64,000 nt of DNA from Cryptomeria japonica (taxonomy: Eukaryota > Streptophyta > Pinopsida > Cupressales > Cupressaceae). A model generated the notes under the pieces. That model had not been told where the DNA came from, made no database searches, and worked only from the letters and a program-made list of their open reading frames with translations. Of this stretch, positions 22,990 through 34,609 are shown piece after piece. Location of the stretch: NCBI RefSeq assembly GCF_030272615.1, contig NC_081411.1, positions 156,450,971 to 156,514,970 of the forward strand, written 5' to 3'. Within the stretch, counting starts at the first letter, position 1. Every line of letters starts with the position of its first letter. The position numbers were made by a program, and so were the translations under genes.

Positions 22990-23273
22990 GATGGTAGGTG
23001 AGAGACATGTATAAATGCAATTTTCAAATCATTTCTCACTATCTATTTTTTGAGCGAAGAAAAGTTTTCAAGTGAAAAGCAAAGAGAAGGTGATTTGAGC
23101 TTAGATTTTGAGGAATTGGAGAGATTTGAAGGAGATTCAAATATAGTTTGCAATCGGTAGTGGAGAAATCAAAGCGGTGATTTGGCATCCGATGGAGAGA
23201 GAAGCAAAGCAGAATCAAGAAGCCCTAAATTCGCATTTGAAAGGTATTTTTTGTATTCTTGAAATACTCTTCA
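22990..23273 (+). promoter_or_regulatory. Possible internal promoter and leader of ORF2
   Basis: Between gag and ORF2 lies a TATA-like ATGTATAAATGC (near 23007), then a pyrimidine-rich CTCACTATCTATTTTTT and a purine-rich ~220-nt leader to the ATG at 23274. This is the layout of a gene promoter and 5' UTR and would give a separate ORF2 mRNA. Sequence inspection only. Confidence 0.35.
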
Positions 23274-26200
23274 ATGGATTCTGCATCTCATACCAGTTCA
23301 AGCACATCCATTGAGTCAGAAAATTTCACTCAGAGGAAGTCCAAGTATAATGCTTTGTCACAAGTCCCAGCTGGAGTCATAGTCAAAGAAGGAATTTCAG
23401 ACTATATTGATTGCAAGATAGAAGACCTAGGGTCCTTAGCCATTCATACTCAATTAGGTCTATTTTGTGGTAAGGACAAAAGGATCAAACCGGAGTTCAG
23501 TATCTTAGAGAAGAAGAAACTCCATAATGCAGTATATTTTCTGGAAGATTTCATAGAGGATCACATCACAATCATCCTGAGTAGAGTCCATGGTGACAAG
23601 ATGTACCTGGAGAGAACGCATGATATCACACCTAAGGAAATTCATGCAGTCACCGGTTTCTGCAACACAGGGGAAGTACCAACCCTAAGAACGGTAAGCA
23701 AAATGGAAATGACCAAGCTCACTGGTTCGACAAGTGATTCACGAGGTATGACAGTTAATCTTATCAAGGATGAACTGGTAAAATACGCCTGCATGGTGGT
23801 AGGCTACAGGACATTCTCAGCTAGCAGGATTAATTTTGTATCTGCTACAATGGTAAATGCCGCTTACCAGATGATTATAGAGGATAAATCATTTGACCTA
23901 TGCACTGGTATGCAAAGGCAACTCTTGTCAAATCTCAAGGCAATCAAAAAGGACAATTCACTGAGATTTAAATTTGGACAACTACTGGTAGGATTGTTTT
24001 TCTATTTCCAAGGCTACTTTCCGGGTGTAGGAGATGTCCAGTGGTCCCCTGACCAACCAGTAACCAAGTAGATAAAGGAAAGTGTGCAAGCCATTGGAAC
24101 CGGCTATCCTGAGATCCTGAACAAATACTTTGATGAGTTCAGAAGAAAAATGAGTCAGAGGATGCAAATCTCAGGTGACATAGTGAAGAAGTATGAAGAT
24201 GACATCTGTTTCACTATTCAAGTGGACAAATGTCTAATGGAGGCTGTTGAGCCTAGAATGGAGGAAGTGGAGCCTATGGGCTATGAAGTCATGTATGACA
24301 TGCTGGAAGGGTATGCTTCAACCCTTATTGCCTCACCTCTTGATCCAAAGGTGAAGTGAACCGGAACCTACTTGGAGAGGATAGCACCGGTTGAAGAACC
24401 ATCGGTGAAGAAGGGAAAAGAACCGGCAGCCAAGAAAGCTAAGGCAATGCCTGCGGCATCAACACCAGCTACCACTGAGACTCCAAAAGTGACCAAGCGG
24501 TCACCGACAAAGAAGAAATTGGAGGCAACACCAGCAAAAGTCTTTGAAAGAAAGAGGAAGACTAAGGCAAATGAACTAGACTCCAAAGAAACTAAGTCTG
24601 ATGAATAGCCAAAGAAGGCTAGACAAACCAAGAAGGTGAAGAAGAATGAACCAGTAGCATCCACACCAGTAAATATAGATATCTTCTCTTACAAACCTTT
24701 GACACATTGTCAAAGAAAAGTAAAGAATATTAGGAGAAAGCTACTTCATGATTTAATTGATTATTATGATGATTTCAATAGTGAGGAAAAAGATGAAGTA
24801 CTGCAGGAGATTATTCTTTATTTATGTAGAAATGACTGGTCACCATCAGAGATTAAATCTCAGACACCGGATTCATTGTATAAAGCATTGGATAACAAAT
24901 GGTGCATTTCCATTGAAAAGGAACAAGAGATTAGGGAGAAAGTTCTTGCACATTACTTCCCTGAACTCTCAAACTCAGAATTATTTGATGTATTAGATCA
25001 AAATAAAGGTCTCTTCTTCACAAGGAGAAGAAGACTCTAGTTGTTGGAAGGGAGAGTTGATGATGTAGAAAAGGATACACATCAACACATGGCCCTTGCT
25101 ATTAGTTCACACAAAGCTCGAATGGCCAACCTCCAAGCAGAAAAGGAATCAGTTATTTCCAAACCAGATGAAGTTTTTGATGAGGAAGGAAACCTGGTGG
25201 AGGAACCAATTGACACCATAGATGTCGATGCCCTGGATACAGATGATGTCACTCAGGATATACCATTTGAGGGAACTAAATAGGGGCAACAGGCCGATCA
25301 GGGTGGTGAACAAGCTGTGGACACACAGCAAGCGGCAAAAGACAAAGAAGAAGAGAAAAAGAAGAAGGATGAAGATGAGAAATAGAGAAAGGAGGAAGAG
25401 AAAAAGAAAGAGGAAGAGGAGAAAAGAAAAGATGAAGAGAAAAAGAAGCAAGAAGAAGAAAGGAAAAAGAGAGAAGAAGAGGACAAGGAAGAAAAGAGGA
25501 AGAAGGAAGAGGAAGAAAAGAAGAAGGAAGAGGAAGAAAAGAAGAAAAAGGAAGAGGAAGAGAAGAAGAAGAGGGAAGAAGAAGAAAAGGAAGAGCAGAA
25601 GAGGAGAGGAGGAGAAGAAAAAGGCAGAAGAAGACAAGGAAGAAGAGAAGAGAAGAGAAGCGAAAAAGAAGAAAGCTAAAGAAGCCAAGGAACATGAAGC
25701 AGAAAAAAGCTCTCAGGTGGAGACTCCGAAGGCAACCGGAAGTCAATCCTCACCAGTTGATCTCTCTAGTCCTATCAATCTCCAATCTGCAAGCAATTCA
25801 GAACTTATGCAGAGCATCAAGGTTTCTCAAGAGCGCCTTGAGATCATCCGCAGGAAAAAGGAACAAGACATCATTAAGGCAGCTGTAGACACGCTCACTG
25901 GTTTAATCCCTGGTACTAATCTTCCTGACACTGATTCATCACTAGCACAACTCAAACTTCTGTGTACTATAGTGGATGATCAGGTGCAGAGCCTAGAAGA
26001 AGCAGCTGAGGCCAATGTAAAGAAAGAGCACCAAAATGCTCTTAATGTTGCTCTGGTGAAGAAACTGAATGAGCTTAGGATTGACTGTCAAAAGATCAAA
26101 AGGACATAAGGAGTGCTTTAGATGAGGGAAACTTGCTACTCAGCAAAATCTATCAACCTCATGTGTTTTGTGATGATGTGCTAGCTAAGAAGCAACAACT

Positions 26201-26582
26201 TCAAACAAACTTATAGTCCTACTTAAGCACATTCAAGACTCCTTACGACTCCTTTGCGGCTTATGGGTAAACCATTCACTGGTTCCAGATCCAGTCAGCC
26301 AAGATAGAGCAAGAGATCAGCACAAGATCTAGGTATTTGTAGGAACTTCAACTGGTATTACTTCCACGACTGCAAATTCTTCAGAAATGCTATCTGAACC
26401 TGGAAGCACTGACAGTTACCCAAGAACTGAGCACAATAGATGTCATGGAGGAACATGTATCACAAATGCAGACAAAGAAGGAAGTGGCGACCTCCCTACT
26501 TGAGTCCTGGTCTCTCTCCATGAAACAATTTTTGCAGGACTACATAGTAGTTTTTGACAAGTATTATTCATTATTGTCATAA
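23274..26582 (+). pseudogene. E3 ORF2: ~1,100-codon protein of unknown function, Lys/Glu-rich middle
   Basis: One frame runs from ATG 23274 to about 25605, shifts by one, runs to about 26100, shifts back and ends at TAA 26580. Nine in-frame stops (24069, 24357, 24606, 25038, 25281, 25383, 26214, 26268, 26340) are all one C-to-T step from Gln or Arg codons. Regions: N-terminal globular part (~360 residues) with an Ala-Val-Thr-Gly-Phe-Cys motif and a hydrophobic LLVGLFFYFQGYFPG stretch; a Lys/Pro/Thr linker; a second folded-looking part (24640-25040); a ~130-residue Lys/Glu tract (25300-25690); a C-terminal coiled-coil region. No known catalytic motif. E4 encodes a related C-terminus. Confidence 0.7.
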
Positions 26583-26933
26583 ACTCTTTTATATATATAT
26601 GGAAACAGGTTTTTGCAGTGGTACTTTGTCATTGTTGGCAAAGGGGGAGAAGTACATGGTTTTAAAAATATTTGGTCTTGAATTTTGAAATTTTGATATA
26701 TCAGGGGGAGAAGCATATCAGAGGGAGAAGTATCTGTTTTTGAAATTTTGATATATGCTATGATATATGCTATATGCTCTGATGATTATGCTCTGAATGC
26801 AAAATTTCTATACACTCTATTGATTAAGGGATAGTGTATATGCTTAGGGGGAGAAATTTTGTTAATGGCAAGTTTTTGTTGTAAAACACTTAGATGTCAA
26901 AATTTTATTTTCCTAAGTGCTACCATCAATGCC

Positions 26934-26945
26934 AAAGGGGGAGAT
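26934..26945 (+). other. E3 polypurine tract
   Basis: AAAGGGGGAGAT immediately before the 3' LTR. It lies between CCATCAATG (26923-26931) and CATTGATGG (26979-26987), a perfect 9-bp inverted repeat that spans the LTR boundary. Confidence 0.9.
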
Positions 26946-28130
26946 TGTTGGCATTTTTGATGTTTATGTTGTGATTGTCATTGATGGACACACACTTGTA
27001 TTGAGATCCCCTTTATATGTATGAGCTCATGCTCAACCAATATTTGTTCCAACCAGTATGTTGTACTCTAGTCTTTTGACTAGTGGTGATTTTGCAGAAT
27101 GTGTTTCCCGGTCTGAAGCGGCATGTTGACCCCAAGCGGTTCGCAAATCACAAGTGGTACAAGGAAGCAAAGTGGCACAACACATTCTTACCAGTCTTCA
27201 TTTTTGTCAAACCAGCAACCGACATTTTTGTCAAACCGGCAACCGACATTTTCTATGAACCGGTAACACTCTGTGATGAGTTACCAACCGGCATTTTGTG
27301 ATGAGTTACCAATCCACCGATTGTTTGATGGTGTCGACACATTGACAGTGATTCTTGTGTCATGTTACTGAGTATGTCTAGATTCACTAAACCTAGGAAA
27401 TTCTAATGTAATCCTATTGGACCTACATGAAATTAGATTCCTTTAAAACGACATCATGTCTAGGGTTTTAAGGAGGTTCAAAGAGCTGCGAATAGGGTTT
27501 ATGTTGAGCTAGGGTTTAAGGTGGAAGAGTAGAGCGATCTTATCAGAGAAGATCGAGTTGTAACTGAGAGTGAGATAGAGAAGACTAAAGTAATTCTGGA
27601 ATGCATTAGCTGTGAGCAATACTCGATCTAACCAAGTAGTTTGTGCTAGTGGATAGATCAAACACTTGTTGATTACTCACATCTTTGACAAGTTTGTAGC
27701 CCTTAACCGGGTAGGCCTCAAAGCCTTTGTAAAATATTCTAACAAGGTGGTTCACACATGTGAATCTAAAATCCTCTAACAAGGTAGTCTTTAATCGGAC
27801 TTATCTCCTAACAGAGATTGAGATTCCTAAAAGGATCTGTTCTAGTGAAGAACATTGTAAGACCTTAACTGGTCTAGTTTCTATTCTGCAGATAGTAACT
27901 TGTGAGTTCCATCTCACTGTGGTTTTTCCCAATTGGGTTTCCACATCAAATATCTTGTGTTATGGTTGTATTGCTTTTGTGGGTGAATGGTTTATTCGCA
28001 TTTTGGTTTGTATGTGTGATAGCCGGTTTGATTGTCAGACTGCTTTACCGGTTTATCTCTAGACTGTGTAAGTGTTTTAGTGCAAGGTGTTTTGGCATAC
28101 TAATTCACCCCCCCCTCTTAGTATTCATCA
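26946..28130 (+). repeat. E3 3' LTR
   Basis: TGTTGGCATTTTTGATG to TTAGTATTCATCA. It has about 40 bp of extra sequence relative to the 5' LTR, partly a local duplication around GTCAAACCGGCAACC (27207-27250). Confidence 0.95.
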
Positions 28131-28135
28131 TGAGG

Positions 28136-28669
28136 AACAATGACTAATTGATCCAAATTGACATGATTGAAAAGGAGAAGGATCGATGACGAATCAATCG
28201 CAAAATGACAAAATTGGTAAGGACAAGGATCAATGACGAATCGATCGCAAAATGACAAAATTGACAAGGACAAGGATCAATGATGAATCGATCGTAAAAT
28301 GATAAGATTGACATGACAAGGATCGATGACGAATCAATCGCAAAATGATGAGATTGACAAGAGGACAAAAACCCTAATTCTATCATCAATTAGGATTGAC
28401 AATGTCCAAAATGATGATAAATGAGCACGCACCATGATGTGATAGGATAAGATCGACCAAACTCATGACTGAAGATTGCTATCGACAAGACCTAATTCGA
28501 AAGCGAGAAAAATGAGGAATGCAAAAGAAGGACTTGATGCTTGCAAATGATTAAGACCAAGTGCGGAACATAGAAGAAATGTTAATGCAACACAAGAACC
28601 CTAAAATAAGGCAATGCGCAAATGTTAAAGTATGACTCCACAAGCATTGACCATTTTTAGACGTCTACA
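28136..28669 (-). repeat. E2 3' LTR, proximal part, with palindromic array
   Basis: Begins (minus strand) TGTAGACGTCTAAAAATGG at 28669 after the PPT. Contains four divergent copies of the ~47-bp unit described at 37542-37730. Confidence 0.9.
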
Positions 28670-28811
28670 TTTTGCCCTTGTTTGAGACAATGTGATTCTA
28701 AGCATTGTTTCAAAGAAATATAATGAAAATTCCCTAGACAATAACAATGACATATGCATGCCCCCTCGAGGAATTGGCCGAAAAAATCCAGAAAAGAGGC
28801 CAATTGATCGA
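28670..28811 (-). other. E2 polypurine tract and two upstream hairpins
   Basis: Minus strand: hairpin 1 TCGATCAATTGGCC (28811-28798) with GGCCAATTCCTCGA (28779-28766), 12 of 14 pairs; hairpin 2 TTTGAAACAATG (28714-28703) with CATTGTCTCAAA (28692-28681), 11 of 12 pairs; PPT CAAGGGCAAAA (28680-28670). Same order and spacing as in E1. Confidence 0.75.
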
Positions 28812-29214
28812 TAAGAATGACATAAAATGATTGGTTTGAATGGATCAAAAATCGAAGGTCAGATGCACAAATTACAAGCAGTGGAAGGTGCAAAAGACCA
28901 TGACTATCATGAGATGGAGAGCATGCATGTCCATCTAGGTATTGACAAAAATCTATATAAGAGACAAGGAGAAGGAAAAGAGTTCATTTGCAGTGGCCAA
29001 AGTGGAGGAGTTGTTGCTTAGGAAAAAAGGACCCTTGTAGAGAGATGGCGAACATTTAAATGGAAGATCACCTTGGGGAATGTGTACACACCTATAGACA
29101 GGCGAACAACGTGGGAGCAGCGGTATGTAGCTCAAAAACCCATATGTTCAATTTCATGCATTTTGCTTGATTGCGGGACATTGCGGGGCCCACAGGGGAG
29201 GGAAAAATGCAGAT

Positions 29215-29276
29215 CTGCGCCTGTGTGGGTGCATTCTGCGCCTGTGTAGAGATGTTCTGTGCCTGTGTAGAGATGG
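29215..29276. repeat. Three-unit TGCGCCTGTGT array near the E2 3' end
   Basis: Units of about 21 bp beginning TGCGCCTGTGT (29217, 29238) and TGTGCCTGTGT (29259). On the element's sense (minus) strand these read ACACAGGCGCA and are complementary to the array in the E2 leader (36449-36537). Confidence 0.85.
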
Positions 29277-30159
29277 CGGATGAAAGAAATGTTAGTAAGA
29301 AGAAATTAGATAGAGGATAGTTAGAGATGAAGGAAAACTTGCTTTCACAAATGCACATAAGTAGGTGAGAACCTTTATTTATTGTAGCAAAGCGGATGCA
29401 GAGCATCATGGCATTAAACGCCAGAGCTGGAATGCAACCCCTTTTGCAAAAGATAGACACATCGTAGACAAGGAATGAGTGAAGTATCCTAGGGTGCATA
29501 CATCAAGGGTCGAGATATGTGCAGCGTTCACAAAGCGAACGTACTTATCACAGACACCCAATGATGTAGTTGCCCCAGTTTGTGACAAACATTCCACAAA
29601 CAGCAAACACAACAAAAAAGGAAAGGCACCATGAACCATCTCGATCACTCTAAATCACTCAGTAACATCATCGAGCAACATAGGAACATGATCAAGACCA
29701 AAGATAAATCAGTAAAAAGATAAGACGAACAAATTCAACCAAGTCAAACAAACAGTCTGATCGTCATTGTCAAAAGTGGAAAACAAGAATGATCATGCTG
29801 TCTAGTTTTAGGGAATGTGGTACCCCATCGAAGACAGGACACAGTCTGGTTTGAAGTATACCACACCCTGCATAAGACCCATGATAATGTTGACAAGGAC
29901 CAATGGTAATGTTGATGCTATTTTGATTGATGTGACAACTATGATCAGGTTGAATGCTTGCTTGGTCGAACAGTTCATTTGTTAATGCGTGATTTCATTA
30001 AAGCACAATGTTTGATTGATTGTCATTGGATGTATGCTCAGCGATCTGTCTATGCACAAAGGGGACCATTTATTGACAAAATGCAAAATGCCAAAGAAAT
30101 TGTTTTTGGATTTTGATGTTTTCACTTTGTAGGAATTTCGAGTTTTTTACAATTTTTTT

Positions 30160-30325
30160 GTTCGTTTTTCAGGACTTTATTTGAATTTTTAGGGATTTTT
30201 TTAGGACATTATCTGATTTTTAGGGATTTTTTAAGGACATTATATGATTTTTAGGGATTTTTTCAGGACATTTTTTGATTTTTAGGGATTTTTTCAGGAC
30301 ATTATTTGATTTTTAGGGATTTTGC
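30160..30325. repeat. ~32-bp tandem repeat, five copies
   Basis: Unit like TTTTTAGGGATTTTTTCAGG followed by ACATTATTTGA, with small changes between copies. Confidence 0.9.
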
Positions 30326-31305
30326 CCCCAGTGTCTATCAAGGCAAGGAATATGATAGGTGAATAAATAGGCTTTCTGAAATGTTGGTGGATAGAGGGAA
30401 AACAAAGGTCTTTTATCATGGAGACAATACGGATGCAATTTTCAAGGGCTATTGTGTGATGGGACAAGAGACTGGATATGACAATGTAAAGCAAGAACAT
30501 GGCATGAGGGACATGTCAAGAGGTTTTTGAAACTATGTTTAAATTTTGCGTCCTTATGTCAGATCAAGATCAAGGAATGAAAAAAAGTGTATGGATAGTG
30601 ATAAGATATGGATAGGATAAGCAAGACCAAGAATGGATAAGGGACATGGACTGAAGGTTGGGATTGGCTAAGGGATAGTAGCAGAAAGTTGCAATAAGCT
30701 AGGGAATATGGATGAAAGGTTATAATAAGAAAATGGATAAATACCAAAAGCTATGATGGACTAAGAGCTTCAAACAATATGCATGATGCTCATGAAGATC
30801 CTTAGCCTTGTTAAGATCAAAGGTGGAAAGAGGAAATGGACAAGAGGGACAATAGGATATGAAGGGTAATGACAGGGGTTCGATAGGATATTGGAACAAT
30901 GAAGGACAAAAAGATGTGATAGGATAAAACCTGTCCCCAAGTATGGTATGCAAGAAGTTCATAGATTACACATGACGCCTATTTGCCAGGTTTTCATCAT
31001 GGTACTTGCCCAAGGTGCCTGTTTGCCAGGTTTTCACCAGTGGATGAATTATTTTTGCTTTACTTTTTTTCTTTTGTCTTTTTTTTTTTTTCAATTTTTC
31101 ACTTTGTTTGATTTTTTTTTGTATTTTGGCTTTTTCAATAGAAGATGGACACATGATAGGGTATGGAAGAAGGACTCAAGAATCTTTTTTTTGTTTTGTT
31201 TTGGATAGTAGCCTTAAAAAAAAATGGACCATGACCTTTAAAAGTATGCTCAAAGACGTCGGTAGGATAAGGACATGGAAAATAAGATGAAACTAAGGTG
31301 AGGAT

Positions 31306-34300
31306 TTATGCAAAGGATTGGATCAAAGGGATCGAAGGATGGAAAATATGCATTGGATAATAGATAGGGTATTGGAATAATTGGGCTTCAGTGGATGGAA
31401 ATGAAGGCAAGATCAACATTGGCACACACCTTGACGGGTGGTGGATTGATGGAGGAAAAATGGATCTCAGATTGTGAGATTTGGATGGAGGAATAGCTTG
31501 GGATTTTGGGACATAAGGGCCCAAAATGGATGAAGAAGGTGATGGAGGAACAAATTTGAGAGGGTTGGATGGAGGAATAGCAACTTTGGATGCCAAGTTG
31601 GATGTTTCTTTTGGCTTTTGTGCTTCAAGGAGCCGCTTAGGGATCCACATGGTTTTTGATTTTTCATGCTTTTGTGGTTCATTGGAGTGCATTGCTTGCA
31701 CAAGGGATTTAGGAACCCATATATATTTTGAGTTTGCTTTATTTTTCTCAGTGGGCTTTGTGGCCTTTTGGATATTTCTTTTTCTTTATAGATCATATTG
31801 TTCTTTGTTTTGACATGTCGATTATATTGGACATGTTTATCCTTGAATACATGTGGATTTCTAGACTTATGACTTTTATACTTGGCATGCAAATTGCTTG
31901 GAGGGGGAAAGGAATGCATGGATGGATATGAATGAAATGGAGTTCTTTTGGATTGATGAAATTTACTCAAGGATGTGTGCCTTTGCTGGCCTTGCATATA
32001 GGACAAAGGGATATAAGGACCTAAGATGGATGGAAAGTATGATGGGGAAGGTGTATGTTTTGATTTTGATGGAGGGATACCAACGTCTTGAGAGTGAGTT
32101 GTGTAGACATGACCCTTAAGATCTTCTTTGATATGGAGGGGTTCTTTCTCATGAAGGTCTACTCCTTTGCCTTTATGAATATCTTGACTTGTAGGATAAT
32201 CTTTTCTTTGGGAAGAAGACGCAAGTCCATTATGAGGTGGATATGATATGAGAGAAATAATGAGATCTTGAAGTGGATCGGATTGCACCAAAGTGGAAGA
32301 ACCCATTATGCATGTTGAGGGTTCATGAACATCTTGCACTGACACGTTAGAATCATGAGGGGGATTAGGATCATGAGGGGGACTAGGATTGTGTAGTGGA
32401 CATGGTTCAATGATAGGCTCTTCAAGAGATGGGATGGGAGAAATAATGGGATCATAAAAAAAAAGGCGATCTTGGAGTGTATATGGAGCATTAAGACAAG
32501 GAGATGGAGGAACAAAAGGATCTTGTGGAGGATTTAAAGGAATAATTTGATCTTGACAAGGAGGAAGATCATTGGAATCCTCTTTAAAGGTTCTTTTCTC
32601 TTGACTTTTAATGGGATCATCGGAAAGGATTGAAGGGATATATTGATCTTTCTTAGGAAGTGAATGTCAATGGGATTTGAAAGGACATTGTTTTCATGAA
32701 ATGGAAGGGGATCGTTTGGGATTGGATGGACTGGGATATCTTGATCTTGCTTGGGGAATGGAGTGCCAATAGGACTTTGGATAGGATGGACAAGAATAGG
32801 GGAATCATTGTGAGTGTCTGGGAACATGGGGTCCCGGTCAACAATTGGATGGGATGAAAAGGTTTCAGGATCTTGATCTTGATCTTTTTTAAGACATGTT
32901 TCTTCATGCTCTAAATTATCCTCTTGACATGGGGTTGGAATTTGGATATGCATGGGGGATTCTGACAAGGAATCAATGTTTTGGCATGAAGGAAATGCAC
33001 TTTGAACATTTGTGATGGATTCTGGCAAGGAATCAATGCTTGAACATGAGGAAGAGGGACTTTGAATGCGGTCCTCTAAAACAGGTAATGGCAATAAAGT
33101 GCATGGTGGCATTGGGTCTTGTATTTCTGAAACATGACAAGGATGTGCATCATGAATTGGACTATCTTGGCAATCAATTATGGATAGCTCTTGGATAATT
33201 GCATCCTTGGGTGTATTGTTTGATGAGGACAATATGGAAGGTTCTTGTGAAACTTCTAGAGTTGTAGGGATAGATGCCACTGGAGAGTCAATTTGTTTGC
33301 AGGGGGATGAGGCATTGCTAGACATAAGTGTATTATCTTGATCTTCCTCAATAAACTCACTTGGTAATTTCCTTAAGAGCATTGCAATAAAGCCACCTTT
33401 CTTTCGAGGTTTTGACATAGTTGTATCTGGAATTTGAACTTGTCTGGAAAGGAGTTGGTTTCTTGAGGACTCATTTATTCGTGCTCTAAATTATCCTCTT
33501 GACATGGGGTTGGACTTTGGATATGCATGGAGAATTCTGGCAAGGGATCAATGTTTTGGCATGAAGGAAATGCACTTTGAACATTTGTGATGGATTCTGG
33601 CAAGGAATCAATGCTTGGACATGAGGAAGAGAGACTTCAAATGGGGTCCTCTAAAACAGGTAATGGCAATAAAGTGCATGGTGGCATTGGGTCTTGTATT
33701 TCTGAAATATGACAAGGATGTGCATCATGAATTGGACTATCTTGGCAATCAATTATGGATAGCCATTAGATAATTTCATCCTTGGGTGTATTGTTTGATG
33801 AGGACAATATGGAAGGTTCTTGTGAAACTTCTAAAGGTGTAGGGATAGATGCCACTGGGGAGTCAATTTGTTTGTGGGGGAATGAGGCATTGCTAGACAT
33901 AAGTGTATTATCTTAATCTTCCTCAGAACTCACTTGGTAATTTCCTTAAGATCCTTGCAATAAGGCCACCTTTCTTTCGAGGTTTTGACATAGTTGTATC
34001 TGGAATTTGAACTTGTTTGGCAAGGAGTTGGTTCTGGTCTGATGTCATGTTTTGATTTCGAACTAGATGTTGATCAAATTGGTTTGACATGGTCAAAATT
34101 TGGCTTGGTGCATGTTGCAACCTTTGTTTTTGAATGTTTGGTTGTGGTTGTTGACATTGATATGTTGATTGAACTTGTTGATATTCCACCATTGGTTGTG
34201 TTGGTTGTATATGTTGGACCATTAGTTGTGTTGGTTGTATATGTTGGACCATTGGTTGTGTCTATTGGAAATGTTGGAGCTGTTGAACAATTGGTTGTGA

Positions 34301-34609
34301 TTGATAGTAAACACCTTCTTGTTCTTGTTGTGGAGGCACATAATGTTGCTGTCTCTTTTCTTGAAATTGTTTCATCATCTCTATTTGTGAGAGGAGATCT
34401 GGTATGTTTGATTGTTTGATAAGAGATCTTACATCAATTGGCTCAATCTTTGGATTTTGACCTAGAAATTTTTGAAACATTTTGGACATTTGTGATCTAT
34501 TCTTCTCAATGTTTTTCACTTTTTGTTCCAAAATCTCCTTTTCTTTAGCTAGTTTCTCATCTAGTTTTTGTATTTGGACATTTACATCATCATGATAATT
34601 TTGATCCAA
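31306..34609 (-). pseudogene. E2 low-complexity ORF region (Gln/Pro/Ser/His-rich), several frameshifts
   Basis: Reading from ATG 34609: a coiled coil of about 70 residues, a Gln-rich segment with QPTQPMVQHI-type repeats, a stop at 34261-34259 (one C-to-T step from CAG), a basic motif MSKPRKKGG (33990), then after a tandem duplication the same motif again (33418) and ~290 residues rich in Pro, Ser, Asp and Ile (to 32534). Further Pro/Ser/His-rich frames (32345-31467 and 31701-31306) continue it with frameshifts. No Cys-His box and no enzymatic motif. It holds the gag position, so it may be a gag-like structural protein, but I cannot assign a family. Confidence 0.5.
32908..34040. repeat. Tandem duplication of ~575 bp inside the E2 ORF
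   Basis: GCTCTAAATTATCCTCTTGA starts both copies (32908 and 33483), and both run through GTTTTGACATAGTTGTATC (33408, 33984). The second copy has small indels that break its frame. Confidence 0.9.

Larger units (their letters stand above)
20356..28130 (+). mobile_element. E3: non-autonomous LTR element with gag and a giant unknown ORF2
   Basis: A complete insertion inside the E2 3' LTR: 5' LTR (1,145 bp), Met-tRNA primer site, gag with four zinc knuckles, long ORF2, PPT, 3' LTR (1,185 bp). The target duplication is CGAGG/TGAGG (20351-20355 and 28131-28135), a single C/T difference. No protease, integrase, RT or RNase H. LTR style (TGTTGGCA start), primer site and PPT are copia-like and match C2. 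It is younger than E2, whose LTR it splits. The two LTRs differ by small tandem indels near 27130-27250. Confidence 0.93.
28812..31305 (-). other. E2 non-coding spacer before the 3' LTR
   Basis: 2.5 kb with no ORF I can defend. Holds the GCGCCTGTGT array (29215-29276), a 32-bp tandem repeat (30160-30325), many GGATAAGG/GGATATGG words (30560-30950) and two copies of GCCAGGTTTTCA (30988, 31026). Confidence 0.65.

Noticed and set aside
25149-25746. Phe/Leu/Ser-rich ORFs opposite the Lys/Glu tract
   Set aside because: Antisense shadow of a purine-rich coding stretch; no independent support.
27902-28147. ORF in the E3 LTR (also at 21273-21491)
   Set aside because: Present in both LTRs, begins at a non-ATG codon, no domain; LTR sequence.
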